NCBI RefSeq assembly: GCF_006738645.1
Contig: NZ_AP019700.1
Span: forward strand, 3,174,001-3,238,000
DNA length: 64,000 nucleotides
DNA from: Stella humosa
GTDB lineage: Bacteria; Pseudomonadota; Alphaproteobacteria; ATCC43930; Allostellaceae
Direction: 5' to 3'
Shown here: piece after piece, positions 34,036 to 42,462 of the stretch
Layout: every line of letters starts with the position of its first letter
Numbering within the stretch: the stretch's first letter is position 1
Made by a program: the position numbers and the translations under genes
The notes under the pieces: model-generated
Seen by the model: the letters and a program-made list of their open reading frames with translations, nothing else
What the model was told of the DNA's origin: nothing
The model's database searches: none

Positions 34036-35001
34036 CTAGACGATCACCACCACGCTGTCGATGCGCGCGCGCAGGTCGGCCTCGCTGAGGTTCATGAGAG
34101 TGACGGAGTTGCCGTCGCCCAGGCTGATCACCGCATTGCCCAGGCTGTCGCTGCTGATCAGGGCCAGCAGGTCCGATGGCGCGCCGATCTCCAGGCCATT
34201 GATGCCGCCCTGGATCTGCAGCACGTCGCCGCTGGCGAAGTCGACGATCACGTCGGCGCCGCCGTCGTTCTTGAAGACGAAGACATCGTCGCCGGCGCCG
34301 CCCGCCAGAGAGTCGTTGCCGCGATCGCCGGAGAGCACGTCGTTGCCCTCGCCGCCCTCGACCGCGTCGTCGCCCTGGCCGCCATAGACCATGTCGTCGC
34401 CGGCGCCGCCACTGACCGTATCGTCGCCGGTGCCGCCGGCCACGAGGTCGTCGCCCAGGTCGCCCGACACGGAATCATCGCCCTGACCGCCGACGGCGAC
34501 GTCGGCCCCCTGGCCGCCATTCACCATGTCATTGCCCTGGCCGCCGCTGACGAAGTCGTCGCCGGCATTGCCATTCACCGAATCGTCGCCCTGGTTGCCA
34601 TCGACGAAGTCGCCGCCATTGCCGCCCTGGGCGAAGTCGCCGCCCTCGCCGCCCAGCACGATATCGAAGCCCTCGCCGCCGAAGACGCCGTCGTCGCCGG
34701 CACCGCCCAGCACGATGTCCTGGCCGTCGCCGGCAAAGATGTTGTCGGCACCGCCGCCGCCATCGAGGTAGTTGCTGCCGCCGTTGGCCACGAAGAAGTT
34801 CGCGTCCTCGCCGCCGATGATGGCACCATCACCCGGCCCCTCGAGGAAGATGTATGGGCTCCCGACCGGCGAGAAGCTGCCATCGTGCGGCTGGAAGTCG
34901 GCTTCGCTCAAACCCTGTTGTGCCAGCAGGGCGTCGATGGCGACGAGCGCGGCGGGATCTAGCCCGCCTTGGTCGAAGATACCGCCGGGAATGGTTGCCA
35001 C
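34036..35001 (-). CDS. RTX repeat protein, likely T1SS substrate
   Basis: About 321 aa from GTG 35001 (MATIPGGIFDQGG), which follows GAGGGG; ATG 35031 would add ten residues. An N-terminal region of about 80 residues precedes 18 tandem calcium-binding nonapeptides of GGxGxDxxx type. The end (about 70 residues, finishing DSVVVIV) resembles the uncleaved C-terminal signal read by type I exporters. There is no Sec signal and no catalytic domain, so a surface-layer, adhesin or matrix role is more likely than a toxin. First gene of the five-gene operon, 22 nt before the glycosyltransferase gene. Confidence 0.85.
   Translation of the reverse strand: MATIPGGIFDQGGLDPAALVAIDALLAQQGLSEADFQPHDGSFSPVGSPYIFLEGPGDGAIIGGEDANFFVANGGSNYLDGGGGADNIFAGDGQDIVLGGAGDDGVFGGEGFDIVLGGEGGDFAQGGNGGDFVDGNQGDDSVNGNAGDDFVSGGQGNDMVNGGQGADVAVGGQGDDSVSGDLGDDLVAGGTGDDTVSGGAGDDMVYGGQGDDAVEGGEGNDVLSGDRGNDSLAGGAGDDVFVFKNDGGADVIVDFASGDVLQIQGGINGLEIGAPSDLLALISSDSLGNAVISLGDGNSVTLMNLSEADLRARIDSVVVIV
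34276..34761 (-). repeat. 18 tandem RTX nonapeptide-coding units (27 bp each)
   Basis: Eighteen consecutive nine-residue units, consensus GGxGDDxVx, run without interruption (for example GGAGDDMVY and GGQGDDAVE). They fold into calcium-filled parallel beta-rolls outside the cell. The DNA repeats are degenerate, so the array is old or has been selected at protein level. Confidence 0.88.
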
Positions 35002-35498
35002 GGGCCCCTCGCATGTACGGATTAACTGCATGCATTAAGCGACCAGTGTCGGACCCCGCTCCATACCGAACGGCACCGAATGGGTTGGCTATTCGATCAG
35101 CGCACCGTGCCAGTCGCTCCATGCGTTGGCCGGCCTTCAATAACCTACTGAAATATAGTTGTTTTTAGCCCTGACTGAGCCCAGTGGGTTCACACCAGAG
35201 CGGCGCTTTTGGTGCAGCGCACCATAAGCAATTCCACTTCATCGCACATTGCAAAGTGGCATCGCGCGCTTCCTGCGGCTTTCGCATAGCGCAATGCGGA
35301 TTGCGAATCCGGGCGGAATGCAAAACCGGACCAGCGTCCACGCCAGTCGCATAACTCATTGTAAAATAACGATTCCTCACTTGGCATCGCCCCGAAACGG
35401 CGCGGCCCCCCGGTTGCAATCCCTCTTGCCGGGGGCAGCGTCCGGCGGGCGGCCGCGAATTCCCCCGATCGCTCTTCGGATCGCAAGGAATTCGGGCC
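35002..35498. promoter_or_regulatory. AT-richer divergent region between RTX gene and metalloprotease
   Basis: 497 nt counting from GTG 35001, with several AT-rich patches (35130-35165, 35340-35385), clearly different from the coding background. It should contain promoters for both T1SS-substrate transcripts. A TGCATGCA palindrome with flanking TTAA lies at 35027-35034. No confident sigma70 pair, terminator or small gene was found. Confidence 0.5.
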
Positions 35499-36428
35499 AT
35501 GGCAAACGTAGTAACCGGTGCGGACGTCCTGCTCTACAAGGCCGGCTACCATTGGACCGAAGAGAAGCTGACCTGGGCGATGGTGCCGGAGCTGGCGCCC
35601 TATGCCACGGAAATCCGCGCGGCCATCGCCCAGTGGGACGATGCCAGCGACCTCGACATGGTCGAGGTCGGCCCGTCCGAGTTCGACAATGCCGACATCA
35701 AGCTCATCGTCTCGACCCGCGTCGGCTATGAGGGCTACACCTACATCCTGGTCGACGACGCCGACGAGACCAAGATCACCGATGCCGTGGTGGAACTGCC
35801 GACGACGCTGGATGCCGACCGCATCGCCTATGTCGTCACCCACGAGCTGGGCCACGCCCTGGGCCTGAAGCATCCGACGCGGCTCGACTTCACGCCCGCC
35901 TCCCAGGGCCCGCACGCCCCGGCCGAGATGGTGACGGCGAAGTCCACCATCATGGGTTATTTCGCCGAGCGCGACGGCATGCTCGGCGAGTGGGACGTGC
36001 AGGCCCTGAACGCGCTCTACGGGCCGGAGCGCGACAAGGCGATCGACGACGAGATCCATGGCGGCGACGGCGCCAACCAGCTCCTGGGCGGCCCCGGCGA
36101 CGACGTGCTGTTCGGCAATGCGGGCGACGACCGGCTGTTCGGCGGCCGCGACAACGACATCGTCTTCGGCGGCAAGGGCAACGACCTGGTGTCGGGCGAC
36201 ATCGGCGACGACGAGCTCTATGGCGACGCCGGCGACGACCTGCTGACGGGCGGCGCCGGCCGCGACGTGTTCCATGTCGGTGCCGGCAACGACATCATCA
36301 CGGACTTCGAGAAGACGGTCGACCGCATCGTCGCCAGCGGCGCCTACACCATCGCCCATGAGGGCAACGACTCCCTGCTGCTGGGCGACGGCTGGTCGGT
36401 CCGGGTCCTGGGCGTCGACCTCGCCTAG
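35499..36428 (+). CDS. Serralysin-like RTX metalloprotease
   Basis: A 309-aa secreted zinc protease. The metzincin motif HELGHALGLKH gives ligands His115, His119 and His125 with Glu116 as base; the Met-turn is STIMGY (Met152). From residue 188, RTX nonapeptides follow (GGPGDDVLF, GNAGDDRLF, GGKGNDLVS and others, about eight), then a short tail for the type I exporter. It is shorter than classical serralysins (about 470 aa), with a compact catalytic domain and no propeptide visible. The exporter is presumably the T1SS encoded divergently. Possible targets include surface proteins such as the RTX protein next door. Confidence 0.85.
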   Translation: MANVVTGADVLLYKAGYHWTEEKLTWAMVPELAPYATEIRAAIAQWDDASDLDMVEVGPSEFDNADIKLIVSTRVGYEGYTYILVDDADETKITDAVVELPTTLDADRIAYVVTHELGHALGLKHPTRLDFTPASQGPHAPAEMVTAKSTIMGYFAERDGMLGEWDVQALNALYGPERDKAIDDEIHGGDGANQLLGGPGDDVLFGNAGDDRLFGGRDNDIVFGGKGNDLVSGDIGDDELYGDAGDDLLTGGAGRDVFHVGAGNDIITDFEKTVDRIVASGAYTIAHEGNDSLLLGDGWSVRVLGVDLA

Positions 36429-36499
36429 GGAACGCAATCGGACCGGCCTGCGGGAGGCTCTGGCACTATGGCGCGCCGCGCACTAGCATCGCGCCATCC

Positions 36500-38656
36500 A
36501 TGCAGCGGTTATCCCAAGGCCCGCGCCGGTTGCCGCCGCTCTGGCTCCTCATAGCGGCCACTGCCGTCGGCGCGGCCAGCCTCCACATCATCCTGCCTTC
36601 GCTGCCCCGCGTCGCGCTCGATTTCGGCAGCGACTACGGGTCGGCGCAGCTTGCCCTGACCGTCTATCTGGCGGCGATGGCGCCCGCGCAGCTCGTCTAT
36701 GGCCCGCTGTCGGACCGTTTCGGCCGGCGCCCCCTGCTGCTGCTCGGCCTGTCGGGCTACCTGCTCGGCACCATGACCTGCGTCTATGCCGGCTCGCTGG
36801 AGATGATGCTGGTGGGCCGCGCCATCCAGGCCTTCGGCGGCTGCGCCGGCATGGTTCTGGCGCGCGCCATCGTCCGCGACATCCATGACCGAGAGAAGTC
36901 CGCCGGCCTGATCGCCCACATCACCATGGCGATGTCGCTTGCGCCGATGTTCGCCCCCGCCATCGGCGGCTGGCTCGAAGTGTGGGTCGGCTGGCGCGTC
37001 GGCTTCTTGCTGCTGTCGGCGCTGGGCGCGAGCACGCTGGTGTCGGCCTGGTTCAAGCTGAACGAGACCCTGGCCCAGCCCGTGGCGATCGCGCCCAGGG
37101 CCATGGTAGGCCACTATCGCCTGCTGCTGGGATCCCCCGCCTTCCTCGGCTACACGCTGGGCACGGGGCTGGCGACCGCATCCTGGTACGTCTTCACGGC
37201 CGGCGCGCCCTATCTGCTGGTGTCGGCCATGGGGCTGGCCCCCAGCGCCTACGGCACCTGGATCCTGCTGGCGATGGGTGGCTACACGGCCGGCAATCTC
37301 TGCGCATCGCGCCTGTCGCAGCGCCTGGGCGTCGACCGGATGATCGTGGCCGGGACGGCGATCGGGGTCGCCGGCACGGCCCTGCTGGCCGTCTGGACCG
37401 GGCTGGTGGCGATCAACCCCTTCGCGCTCTTCGTGCCGATGATGATCCTGACCTTCGGCCAGGGCATGGCGCAGCCCAACGGGGTGGCCGGTGCCATCAG
37501 CGTCCATCCGCACATTGCGGGCGCCGCCTCGGGCCTGCTGGGCTTCATCCAGATGGTGGTGAGCGCGCTCGCCACCCTGCTGCTGGCCTCGATCCAGGCG
37601 CCCTACGCCTGGCCGACCGTGTCGGTGCTGACCGGCAGCGTGCTGCTGTCGACGCTGGCATTCGCCTATGCGATCTTCGGCCATCGCCTGAAGCGCACCC
37701 GCCCGGCGGCAGCGCCGGCCGCAGAGCCAGTCGAGCCCACCTTCGCCGCCACCTCCCAACCGACCGGACCAGAGCCCATGCCCGAAGCCACCGCGATCTG
37801 GACCGGACTGTCGGCCGACGAGCACGAGTTGCAGTACAACCCGCAGCGCGCCGTGCCGGACTTCAAGGACTACCAGGCCGGCCGCCAGCCGGCCAACGAC
37901 CGGGCGCGAGAGACGCTGGCCTGCCGCCGCGACCTCGCCTACGGGCCGGGCCGCCTGCACGACCTCGACTTCTACCCGGTGCCGGACCAGGACCGGGCAC
38001 CCGTCCACATCTTCATCCATGGCGGCTACTGGCGGGCGCAGGACAAGGCCAATTTCGCCTTCGTGGCCGAGCATCTGGTGGCCAACGGCATCGCCGTGGC
38101 CGTCCTGAACTATGCGCTGTGCCCCGCCGCCACGCTGGACGGGGTGGTGGCATCCGCGCTGAACGGCATTGCCTGGGTCGCCTGGAACGCGCAGGAGATG
38201 GGCGGCGACCCGGCGCGGATCACGCTGTCGGGCCATTCGGCCGGCGCCCATCTGGGGGCGGCCGCCCTTGCCACCGACTGGACGCTGCGTGAGTTGCCTG
38301 CCGACCTCATCAAGGGGGCGGTGCTGATCAGCGGCATCTACGACCCGACGCCCGCCATGCGCACCAGCGTGAACGAGGACATCCGCCTGACCGAGGAACT
38401 GGCCCGGCGCCACGACTATGAACGCGCACCCGTGCTGGCCCGCTGCCCGGTGGAGATCGTGGCCGGCGGCCAGGAGCCGACCCACTGGATCGACCAGTCC
38501 TTCCGCTATGCCCACCACCTGGCCACGCACGGGCTGGGGCCGGGCGTGCGCGTGACGCCCGGCTTCAACCATTTCGACATCATGAACCAGTACCAGGACC
38601 CGGACAGCGATGTGCTGCGCCTGGTCCTGCGCTTGGCAAGTAAGGCTTCGACCTAG
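36500..38656 (+). CDS. Fusion of a Bcr/CflA-type MFS exporter with a kynurenine-formamidase-like hydrolase
   Basis: 718 aa in one frame. Residues 10-395 form an MFS drug/metabolite exporter with about 12 helices and the loop motif PLSDRFGRRPLLLLG. Residues 396-425 are an Ala/Pro-rich linker. Residues 430-718 form a cytoplasmic alpha/beta hydrolase with IFIHGGYW as oxyanion site, nucleophile motif LSGHSAGAHLG and a late FNHFD for the catalytic His. An internal ATG at 37778 (MPEATAIWTGL) could also start the hydrolase alone. The two parts are usually separate genes, so this may be a genuine fusion or a lost stop. Its stop shares the CTAG with a convergent gene. Confidence 0.75.
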   Translation: MQRLSQGPRRLPPLWLLIAATAVGAASLHIILPSLPRVALDFGSDYGSAQLALTVYLAAMAPAQLVYGPLSDRFGRRPLLLLGLSGYLLGTMTCVYAGSLEMMLVGRAIQAFGGCAGMVLARAIVRDIHDREKSAGLIAHITMAMSLAPMFAPAIGGWLEVWVGWRVGFLLLSALGASTLVSAWFKLNETLAQPVAIAPRAMVGHYRLLLGSPAFLGYTLGTGLATASWYVFTAGAPYLLVSAMGLAPSAYGTWILLAMGGYTAGNLCASRLSQRLGVDRMIVAGTAIGVAGTALLAVWTGLVAINPFALFVPMMILTFGQGMAQPNGVAGAISVHPHIAGAASGLLGFIQMVVSALATLLLASIQAPYAWPTVSVLTGSVLLSTLAFAYAIFGHRLKRTRPAAAPAAEPVEPTFAATSQPTGPEPMPEATAIWTGLSADEHELQYNPQRAVPDFKDYQAGRQPANDRARETLACRRDLAYGPGRLHDLDFYPVPDQDRAPVHIFIHGGYWRAQDKANFAFVAEHLVANGIAVAVLNYALCPAATLDGVVASALNGIAWVAWNAQEMGGDPARITLSGHSAGAHLGAAALATDWTLRELPADLIKGAVLISGIYDPTPAMRTSVNEDIRLTEELARRHDYERAPVLARCPVEIVAGGQEPTHWIDQSFRYAHHLATHGLGPGVRVTPGFNHFDIMNQYQDPDSDVLRLVLRLASKAST

Positions 38657-39405
38657 GCCGCCTGCTTCTCGATGAAGATGCAGTAGATCTTGCGCAGGCC
38701 GGTGGTGACCTGGAAGTCGCCGGCCATGCCACGGGCGATGAAGAAGGTCTCGCCCGGCCCGTATTCCTGCCGGTCCGCCCCGTCGCCCACCGACACGCCG
38801 CCCTCCAGCACGTGCATCAGCTCGAAGCGCGGAAAGGGCGTGACCCGGCGGTGATAGGGGCTGGTCTCCCACACGCCGACGGTGAACTGGCCGGTCGTGT
38901 CGGCGAAGGCGAGCTTGCCCTGCTGCACCGGCACGGGCCCGTGCAGCGTCTCGGCCGCGGGCGGCGTCGACGGCGACAGCGCGACGGCCGGGTCGACGAC
39001 CAGCGCCGGCACCGTGGCGGGCGGCGCCGCATCGGCCGGGCCGTCGAAGATCACGAAATACTTGCGCACGCGCCCCGTCTGCCGCCAGCGCATCCGCAGG
39101 CCCTTGGGCAGGTAGAACCCCTGCCCAGCGCGCACCGTCACCGGCGTGCCGCCCTCGGGCTCGATCGTCACCGCGCCTTCCAGCAGCAGCATGAACTCGT
39201 TGTTGGCGTGCGGCCGCACCTTGCCCGTGAACGGCGTGCAGTCCCACACCCCGGCCGACAGCCCCAGGCGCTCGTCCTCGAAGAAAAAGGCGCCGCGCTG
39301 GACGCCCTCGCCGCTCTCCAGCGATTCGGCCGGGATGCTGCCCCAGTCTTCGAGACCGGCACCGCCGGGACCTTCGGGATGGAAGCGGATGGAACTGGAC
39401 GACAT
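38653..39405 (-). CDS. Bicupin protein
   Basis: A 250-aa protein with two cupin barrels. The first is near residues 55-130 (CTPFTGKVRPHANNEFMLLL with metal-type His/Glu residues, GQGFYLPKGLRMRWR). The second is near 170-245 (ETSPYHRRVTPFPRFELMHVLEG, YGPGETFFIARGMAGDFQV). The second barrel has a GxxxxxGxPG-like turn in YGPGETF. Such DUF861-like bicupins have no fixed reaction. The start at 39405 has GAGG upstream. Stops of this and the preceding gene overlap in one CTAG, leaving no terminator between them. Confidence 0.75.
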   Translation of the reverse strand: MSSSSIRFHPEGPGGAGLEDWGSIPAESLESGEGVQRGAFFFEDERLGLSAGVWDCTPFTGKVRPHANNEFMLLLEGAVTIEPEGGTPVTVRAGQGFYLPKGLRMRWRQTGRVRKYFVIFDGPADAAPPATVPALVVDPAVALSPSTPPAAETLHGPVPVQQGKLAFADTTGQFTVGVWETSPYHRRVTPFPRFELMHVLEGGVSVGDGADRQEYGPGETFFIARGMAGDFQVTTGLRKIYCIFIEKQAA

Positions 39406-39489
39406 GGCTTTGCTGCCTCGCGCGCGACTGAAAGGGAGGATCGCGTCGATACCTAGCAGCAGCGACACGCGGCCGTCATGCCCCGGATG

Positions 39490-39888
39490 TCACTCGATCG
39501 CCGGTCGAATGTCAGTGAGGGCGAAATCGTTGCCCTTGTACAGCAATGGAAGCCCTCGAACCTTCGCCAGCGCGTAGCTGAAAACATCGCCGAAATTTAG
39601 CTGGGCGGGATGCCGGCTGCCCCGCCCGAACGCAATGAATGCAGCAAATGCAGCCGCCGTTTCCGGCTCACCCGGCGGAACAACCTCGAAGACCGGCAGC
39701 CGGATCAGATCGTCCAGCGCAACGACGGCCCGCTCGCCACGTCGAGCGTGAACGACCATTCTGGCTTCGACGGCAGATACGCTGCTCAGGAGCGCCAGAG
39801 GGGTCGAATGAATGGCGGCGACGAACGCCTGCCTCTCAGGCTCTGCAAATATGATCGCCACCAGGGCCGATGTGTCGACCACGATCAT
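39490..39888 (-). CDS. vapC: VapC-type PIN ribonuclease toxin
   Basis: A 132-aa PIN-domain endoribonuclease. The acidic metal site is complete: Asp5 in IVVDTSALV, Glu41 in SAVEARMV, Asp101 in LNFGDVFSYALA and Asp121 in GNDFALT. It would cut specific RNAs when freed from its antitoxin. The ATG overlaps the antitoxin stop as ATGA, so translation is coupled. Confidence 0.9.
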   Translation of the reverse strand: MIVVDTSALVAIIFAEPERQAFVAAIHSTPLALLSSVSAVEARMVVHARRGERAVVALDDLIRLPVFEVVPPGEPETAAAFAAFIAFGRGSRHPAQLNFGDVFSYALAKVRGLPLLYKGNDFALTDIRPAIE

Positions 39889-40121
39889 CGGGGCAGCCCA
39901 TGTTCGTCCCATTCGAGTGGATCCACCCAGTCAGGACGGTCGGGGATCGCATCGACCTGCTTCAACAATGCGATGATCTGTGCCTCCAGGTCCGGCCGTC
40001 CTTTCTCACGAAGGATGCGATCGACCGCCATCTCCACCGCTGCCGTCTTGCTCAGCCCCGTCACCGACGCCAGTCGTTCGATCTTTCGCACGACTTCGGG
40101 GTTCGCTATCTGAACGGCCAT
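39885..40121 (-). CDS. vapB: VapB-type antitoxin (Rv0623-like)
   Basis: A 78-aa protein. Residues 1-45 resemble an Rv0623-like DNA-binding module (VQIANPEVVRKIERLASVTG, SKTAAVEMAVDRILRE). The acidic C-terminus (DAIPDRPDWVDPLEWDEHG) is the probable VapC-neutralising tail. A strong AGGAGG lies 5 nt before the start. It should bind its own promoter, where a small inverted repeat is present. Confidence 0.88.
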   Translation of the reverse strand: MAVQIANPEVVRKIERLASVTGLSKTAAVEMAVDRILREKGRPDLEAQIIALLKQVDAIPDRPDWVDPLEWDEHGLPR

Positions 40122-40132
40122 GAACGCCTCCT

Positions 40133-40144
40133 GATATCCATATC
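40133..40144. promoter_or_regulatory. Candidate VapB operator
   Basis: GATATCCATATC is an inverted repeat with 5-bp arms, 11 bases before the vapB start, overlapping an AT-rich promoter patch (40133-40160) shared with the divergent ybaK-like gene. Assignment to VapB rests on position only. Confidence 0.4.
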
Positions 40145-40173
40145 CACATCATCAATATACACTGGACGAGACC

Positions 40174-40647
40174 ATGTCCAAGACGACCCGTGCCACACTC
40201 GCCCTGCAGAAGGCCGGGATCGCCTTCACGACCGCAAACTACGATTATGACCCCGGCGCGGAACGCGTGGGGCTGCAGGCCGCCGAAGCGCTGGGCGAGG
40301 CGCCGGGGCGGGTCCTCAAGACCCTGATGGCGGAGGTCGACGGGCGGCCGGTCTGTGCCGTCGTGCCGTCCGACCGCGAGGTCTCGATGAAGCGGCTGGC
40401 CGCGGCGTTCGGGGGCAAGTCGGCGCAGATGATGCGGCCGGCCGATGCCGAGCGCCTGACCGGCTATCATGTCGGCGGCATCAGCCCCTTCGGCCAGAAA
40501 CGGCAGGTGCCGACCGCCTTCGAGGTGTCCGCCCTGGAGCTGCCCTATGTCTACATCAATGGCGGGCAGCGCGGGCTCCAGGTGCGAATGGCGCCCGCCG
40601 ATGCCGTGCGCGCGCTGGCCGCCGTCAGCGCGGCACTCGTCGCGTGA
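40174..40647 (+). CDS. ybaK: YbaK/EbsC-type Cys-tRNA(Pro) deacylase
   Basis: A 157-aa single-domain editing enzyme that hydrolyses Cys-tRNA(Pro) made in error by prolyl-tRNA synthetase. Conserved features are the Lys in GRVLKTLMAE near residue 50, VVPSDREVSMKRLA and GYHVGGISPFGQK, which is the signature of the YbaK/EbsC branch. It is divergent from vapBC and overlaps the convergent membrane-protein gene by 23 nt. Confidence 0.9.
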   Translation: MSKTTRATLALQKAGIAFTTANYDYDPGAERVGLQAAEALGEAPGRVLKTLMAEVDGRPVCAVVPSDREVSMKRLAAAFGGKSAQMMRPADAERLTGYHVGGISPFGQKRQVPTAFEVSALELPYVYINGGQRGLQVRMAPADAVRALAAVSAALVA

Positions 40648-41122
40648 CGATCGCCGGGCGGGCGGCACGCAGCACGCGCCAGCCGAGCCAGAGGAAGACG
40701 ACCAGCACGATCGCCTGGGCGATGGCGAAGGGTGGCTCGGCCTGGGTCGGCGCCAGGGCGCGGAGCGCCGGGACCTTCTGGAAAGCCTGGGCAACGGCGA
40801 CGAAGACCAGGAAATATTCGCTGGCGACCGCACCCGCCGCATAGATCCGCCGCCAGTTGTCGCGCAGGCCGAAAAGGTAGAGGCCTGCCAGCGTCGGTAC
40901 CAGCACTGCCAGCGCAATTACGCCGACCCCATGCGACGGCAGGAAGCCGTTGAAGGGAAATATGAAACCCGTGACGCTCGTGGCCACCGCCGTCCACAGG
41001 AAGACGCCGGTCCAGGCCGTCGCGATGCGGCCGTGCAACAGGCTGGCGATGACCGGCACGCCCGCTGCCAGGGCGATCAGGCTCAGGCCGGTATGGATGG
41101 TCGTCAGTGTGGACAGGTCCAT
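40625..41122 (-). CDS. Small integral membrane protein of unknown function
   Basis: 165 aa with about four or five hydrophobic helices (TGLSLIALAAGVPVIASLL, TGVFLWTAVATSVTGFIF, VGVIALAVLVPTLAGLYLFG, EYFLVFVAVAQAF, AIVLVVFLWLGWRVL). No catalytic or ligand motif was recognised. Short loops and a basic C-terminus place the C-end in the cytoplasm. It is monocistronic and its 3' end overlaps ybaK. Confidence 0.65.
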   Translation of the reverse strand: MDLSTLTTIHTGLSLIALAAGVPVIASLLHGRIATAWTGVFLWTAVATSVTGFIFPFNGFLPSHGVGVIALAVLVPTLAGLYLFGLRDNWRRIYAAGAVASEYFLVFVAVAQAFQKVPALRALAPTQAEPPFAIAQAIVLVVFLWLGWRVLRAARPAIVTRRVPR

Positions 41123-41309
41123 GGGTCGCGCCCCCGCGCAATGCCGGCCCCAGCGCCGGCCGCACGACTATAGGCCTGCCTTATTGGTCGGCGCCCCGGC
41201 GATCTTCGCGCCGGCGCCCATTTGCCCAGATGGGATATTGCCGCTGGCCTGGGCCTCTGCGATCCTCGCGTCCCGTCCTGCCCAATCCCCTGCCGATCGA
41301 GGCCCCGCC

Positions 41310-42452
41310 ATGGCGCGTATCCGCGACATCCGCATCGTCGCCCTGGAGTTCGCCGTCCCCGACGACCAGGCCTATGGCATGGCCCGCGGCCTGACCGCGC
41401 GGCGCGGCGGCGCCATCATCGTGGTCGAGACCGACGAGGGCATCGAGGGCATCGGCGAATCCTGGGGGCCGCCGCGCATCACCGCGGAGTATCTGCGGCT
41501 GGTGAAGGCCTACTTCGTCGGCACCAGCATCTTCGCCCAGCGCGGCGTCGCCCAGACGATCTTCGCCAAGCACTATCATTTCGGCATCCAGAACCAACTC
41601 GTCTCGCTGCTGAGCGGCATCGACGTCGCCTGCCACGACGCCATGGGCAAGGTGCTGGGCCTGTCGGTGGCCGACCTGATCGGCGGCCGGCAGCGCGAGC
41701 GGGTGGCGGCCTATGCCTCAGGCGGCTACTTCACGGCCACCGGCAACCACGAGACGACGCTGGCAGCCCAGCTCGAGCCGCATGTCGACCGCGGTTTCCT
41801 GGCCTTCAAGATCAAGATCGGCCGCAACCCGGCCGAGGACGAGAAGCGCGTCGCGCTGGCCCGCCGCATCATCGGCCACGACGCGCTGCTGACGGTCGAT
41901 TCCAACGGCAACTACACCTTCGACGGGGTGATGGAGAGCATCCGCCGCATCGCCCCCTACGGCATCCACTGGTACGAGGAGCCGCTCGCCCCGCAGGACT
42001 GGAAGGGCTATGCCGAGCTGAAGACGCGGGCGACCGTGCCGATCGCCACCGGCGAGGCGCTCTATACCGTGTTCGACATGAAGCGGCTGATCGACGGCCG
42101 CCTGGCCGATGTTGTGCAGCCCGACCTGGCGCTGTGCGGCGGCCTGGACGTGGCGCGCACCGTCGGCATCCTGTGCGCGGCCGAGCATCTGCGCATCTCG
42201 CCGCACGTCTGGGGCACCGGCGTCGGACTGGCGGCGGCCGTCCATTTCGTGGCATCGCTGCCGAACTATCCCCATTCCGACAACGTGCCCTTCCCCACCA
42301 TGGTCGAATACGACATGGGCCGGAATGCCCTCCAGAACGACATCTTCCAGGAGCCCATCCAGTTCAAGGACGGCTATCTGGAGGTGCCGAAGGGGCCGGG
42401 CCTGGGTGTCACGCTGAACCCCGAGGTGGTCGCGCGCTACACCGTCTCCTGA
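41310..42452 (+). CDS. Enolase-superfamily (mandelate racemase/muconate lactonizing-type) enzyme
   Basis: A 380-aa enzyme that would abstract the alpha-proton of a carboxylate. It carries the K-x-K pair Lys167/Lys169 (AFKIKIGRN), metal ligands Asp197 (TVDSNGN), Glu223 or Glu224 (WYEEPL) and Glu249 (TGEAL), and His299 (SPHVWGTGVG). This is the mandelate racemase-like arrangement, as in sugar-acid dehydratases. The start at 41310 (MARIRDIRIVALEF) is the family start. It heads the nine-gene operon with a peptide/opine-type ABC transporter, so its substrate is probably the imported acid. Confidence 0.87.
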   Translation: MARIRDIRIVALEFAVPDDQAYGMARGLTARRGGAIIVVETDEGIEGIGESWGPPRITAEYLRLVKAYFVGTSIFAQRGVAQTIFAKHYHFGIQNQLVSLLSGIDVACHDAMGKVLGLSVADLIGGRQRERVAAYASGGYFTATGNHETTLAAQLEPHVDRGFLAFKIKIGRNPAEDEKRVALARRIIGHDALLTVDSNGNYTFDGVMESIRRIAPYGIHWYEEPLAPQDWKGYAELKTRATVPIATGEALYTVFDMKRLIDGRLADVVQPDLALCGGLDVARTVGILCAAEHLRISPHVWGTGVGLAAAVHFVASLPNYPHSDNVPFPTMVEYDMGRNALQNDIFQEPIQFKDGYLEVPKGPGLGVTLNPEVVARYTVS

Positions 42453-42462
42453 GGCCCTGGCC

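Noticed and set aside
34276-34761. Tandem repeat as CRISPR or satellite DNA
   Set aside because: The 27-bp period codes for RTX nonapeptides in frame; there are no conserved repeats with unique spacers.
35027-35034. TGCATGCA palindrome at the RTX gene start as an operator
   Set aside because: Eight bases only, overlapping a possible start codon; no second copy near the divergent protease.
36509-39247. 912-aa minus-strand ORF opposite the MFS-hydrolase gene
   Set aside because: Low-complexity antisense product; both flanking real genes have strong domain matches on the other frames.
41190-41218. GGCGCC inverted pair upstream of the first enolase gene
   Set aside because: GGCGCC is itself a palindrome common in GC-rich DNA, and the arms between are imperfect.
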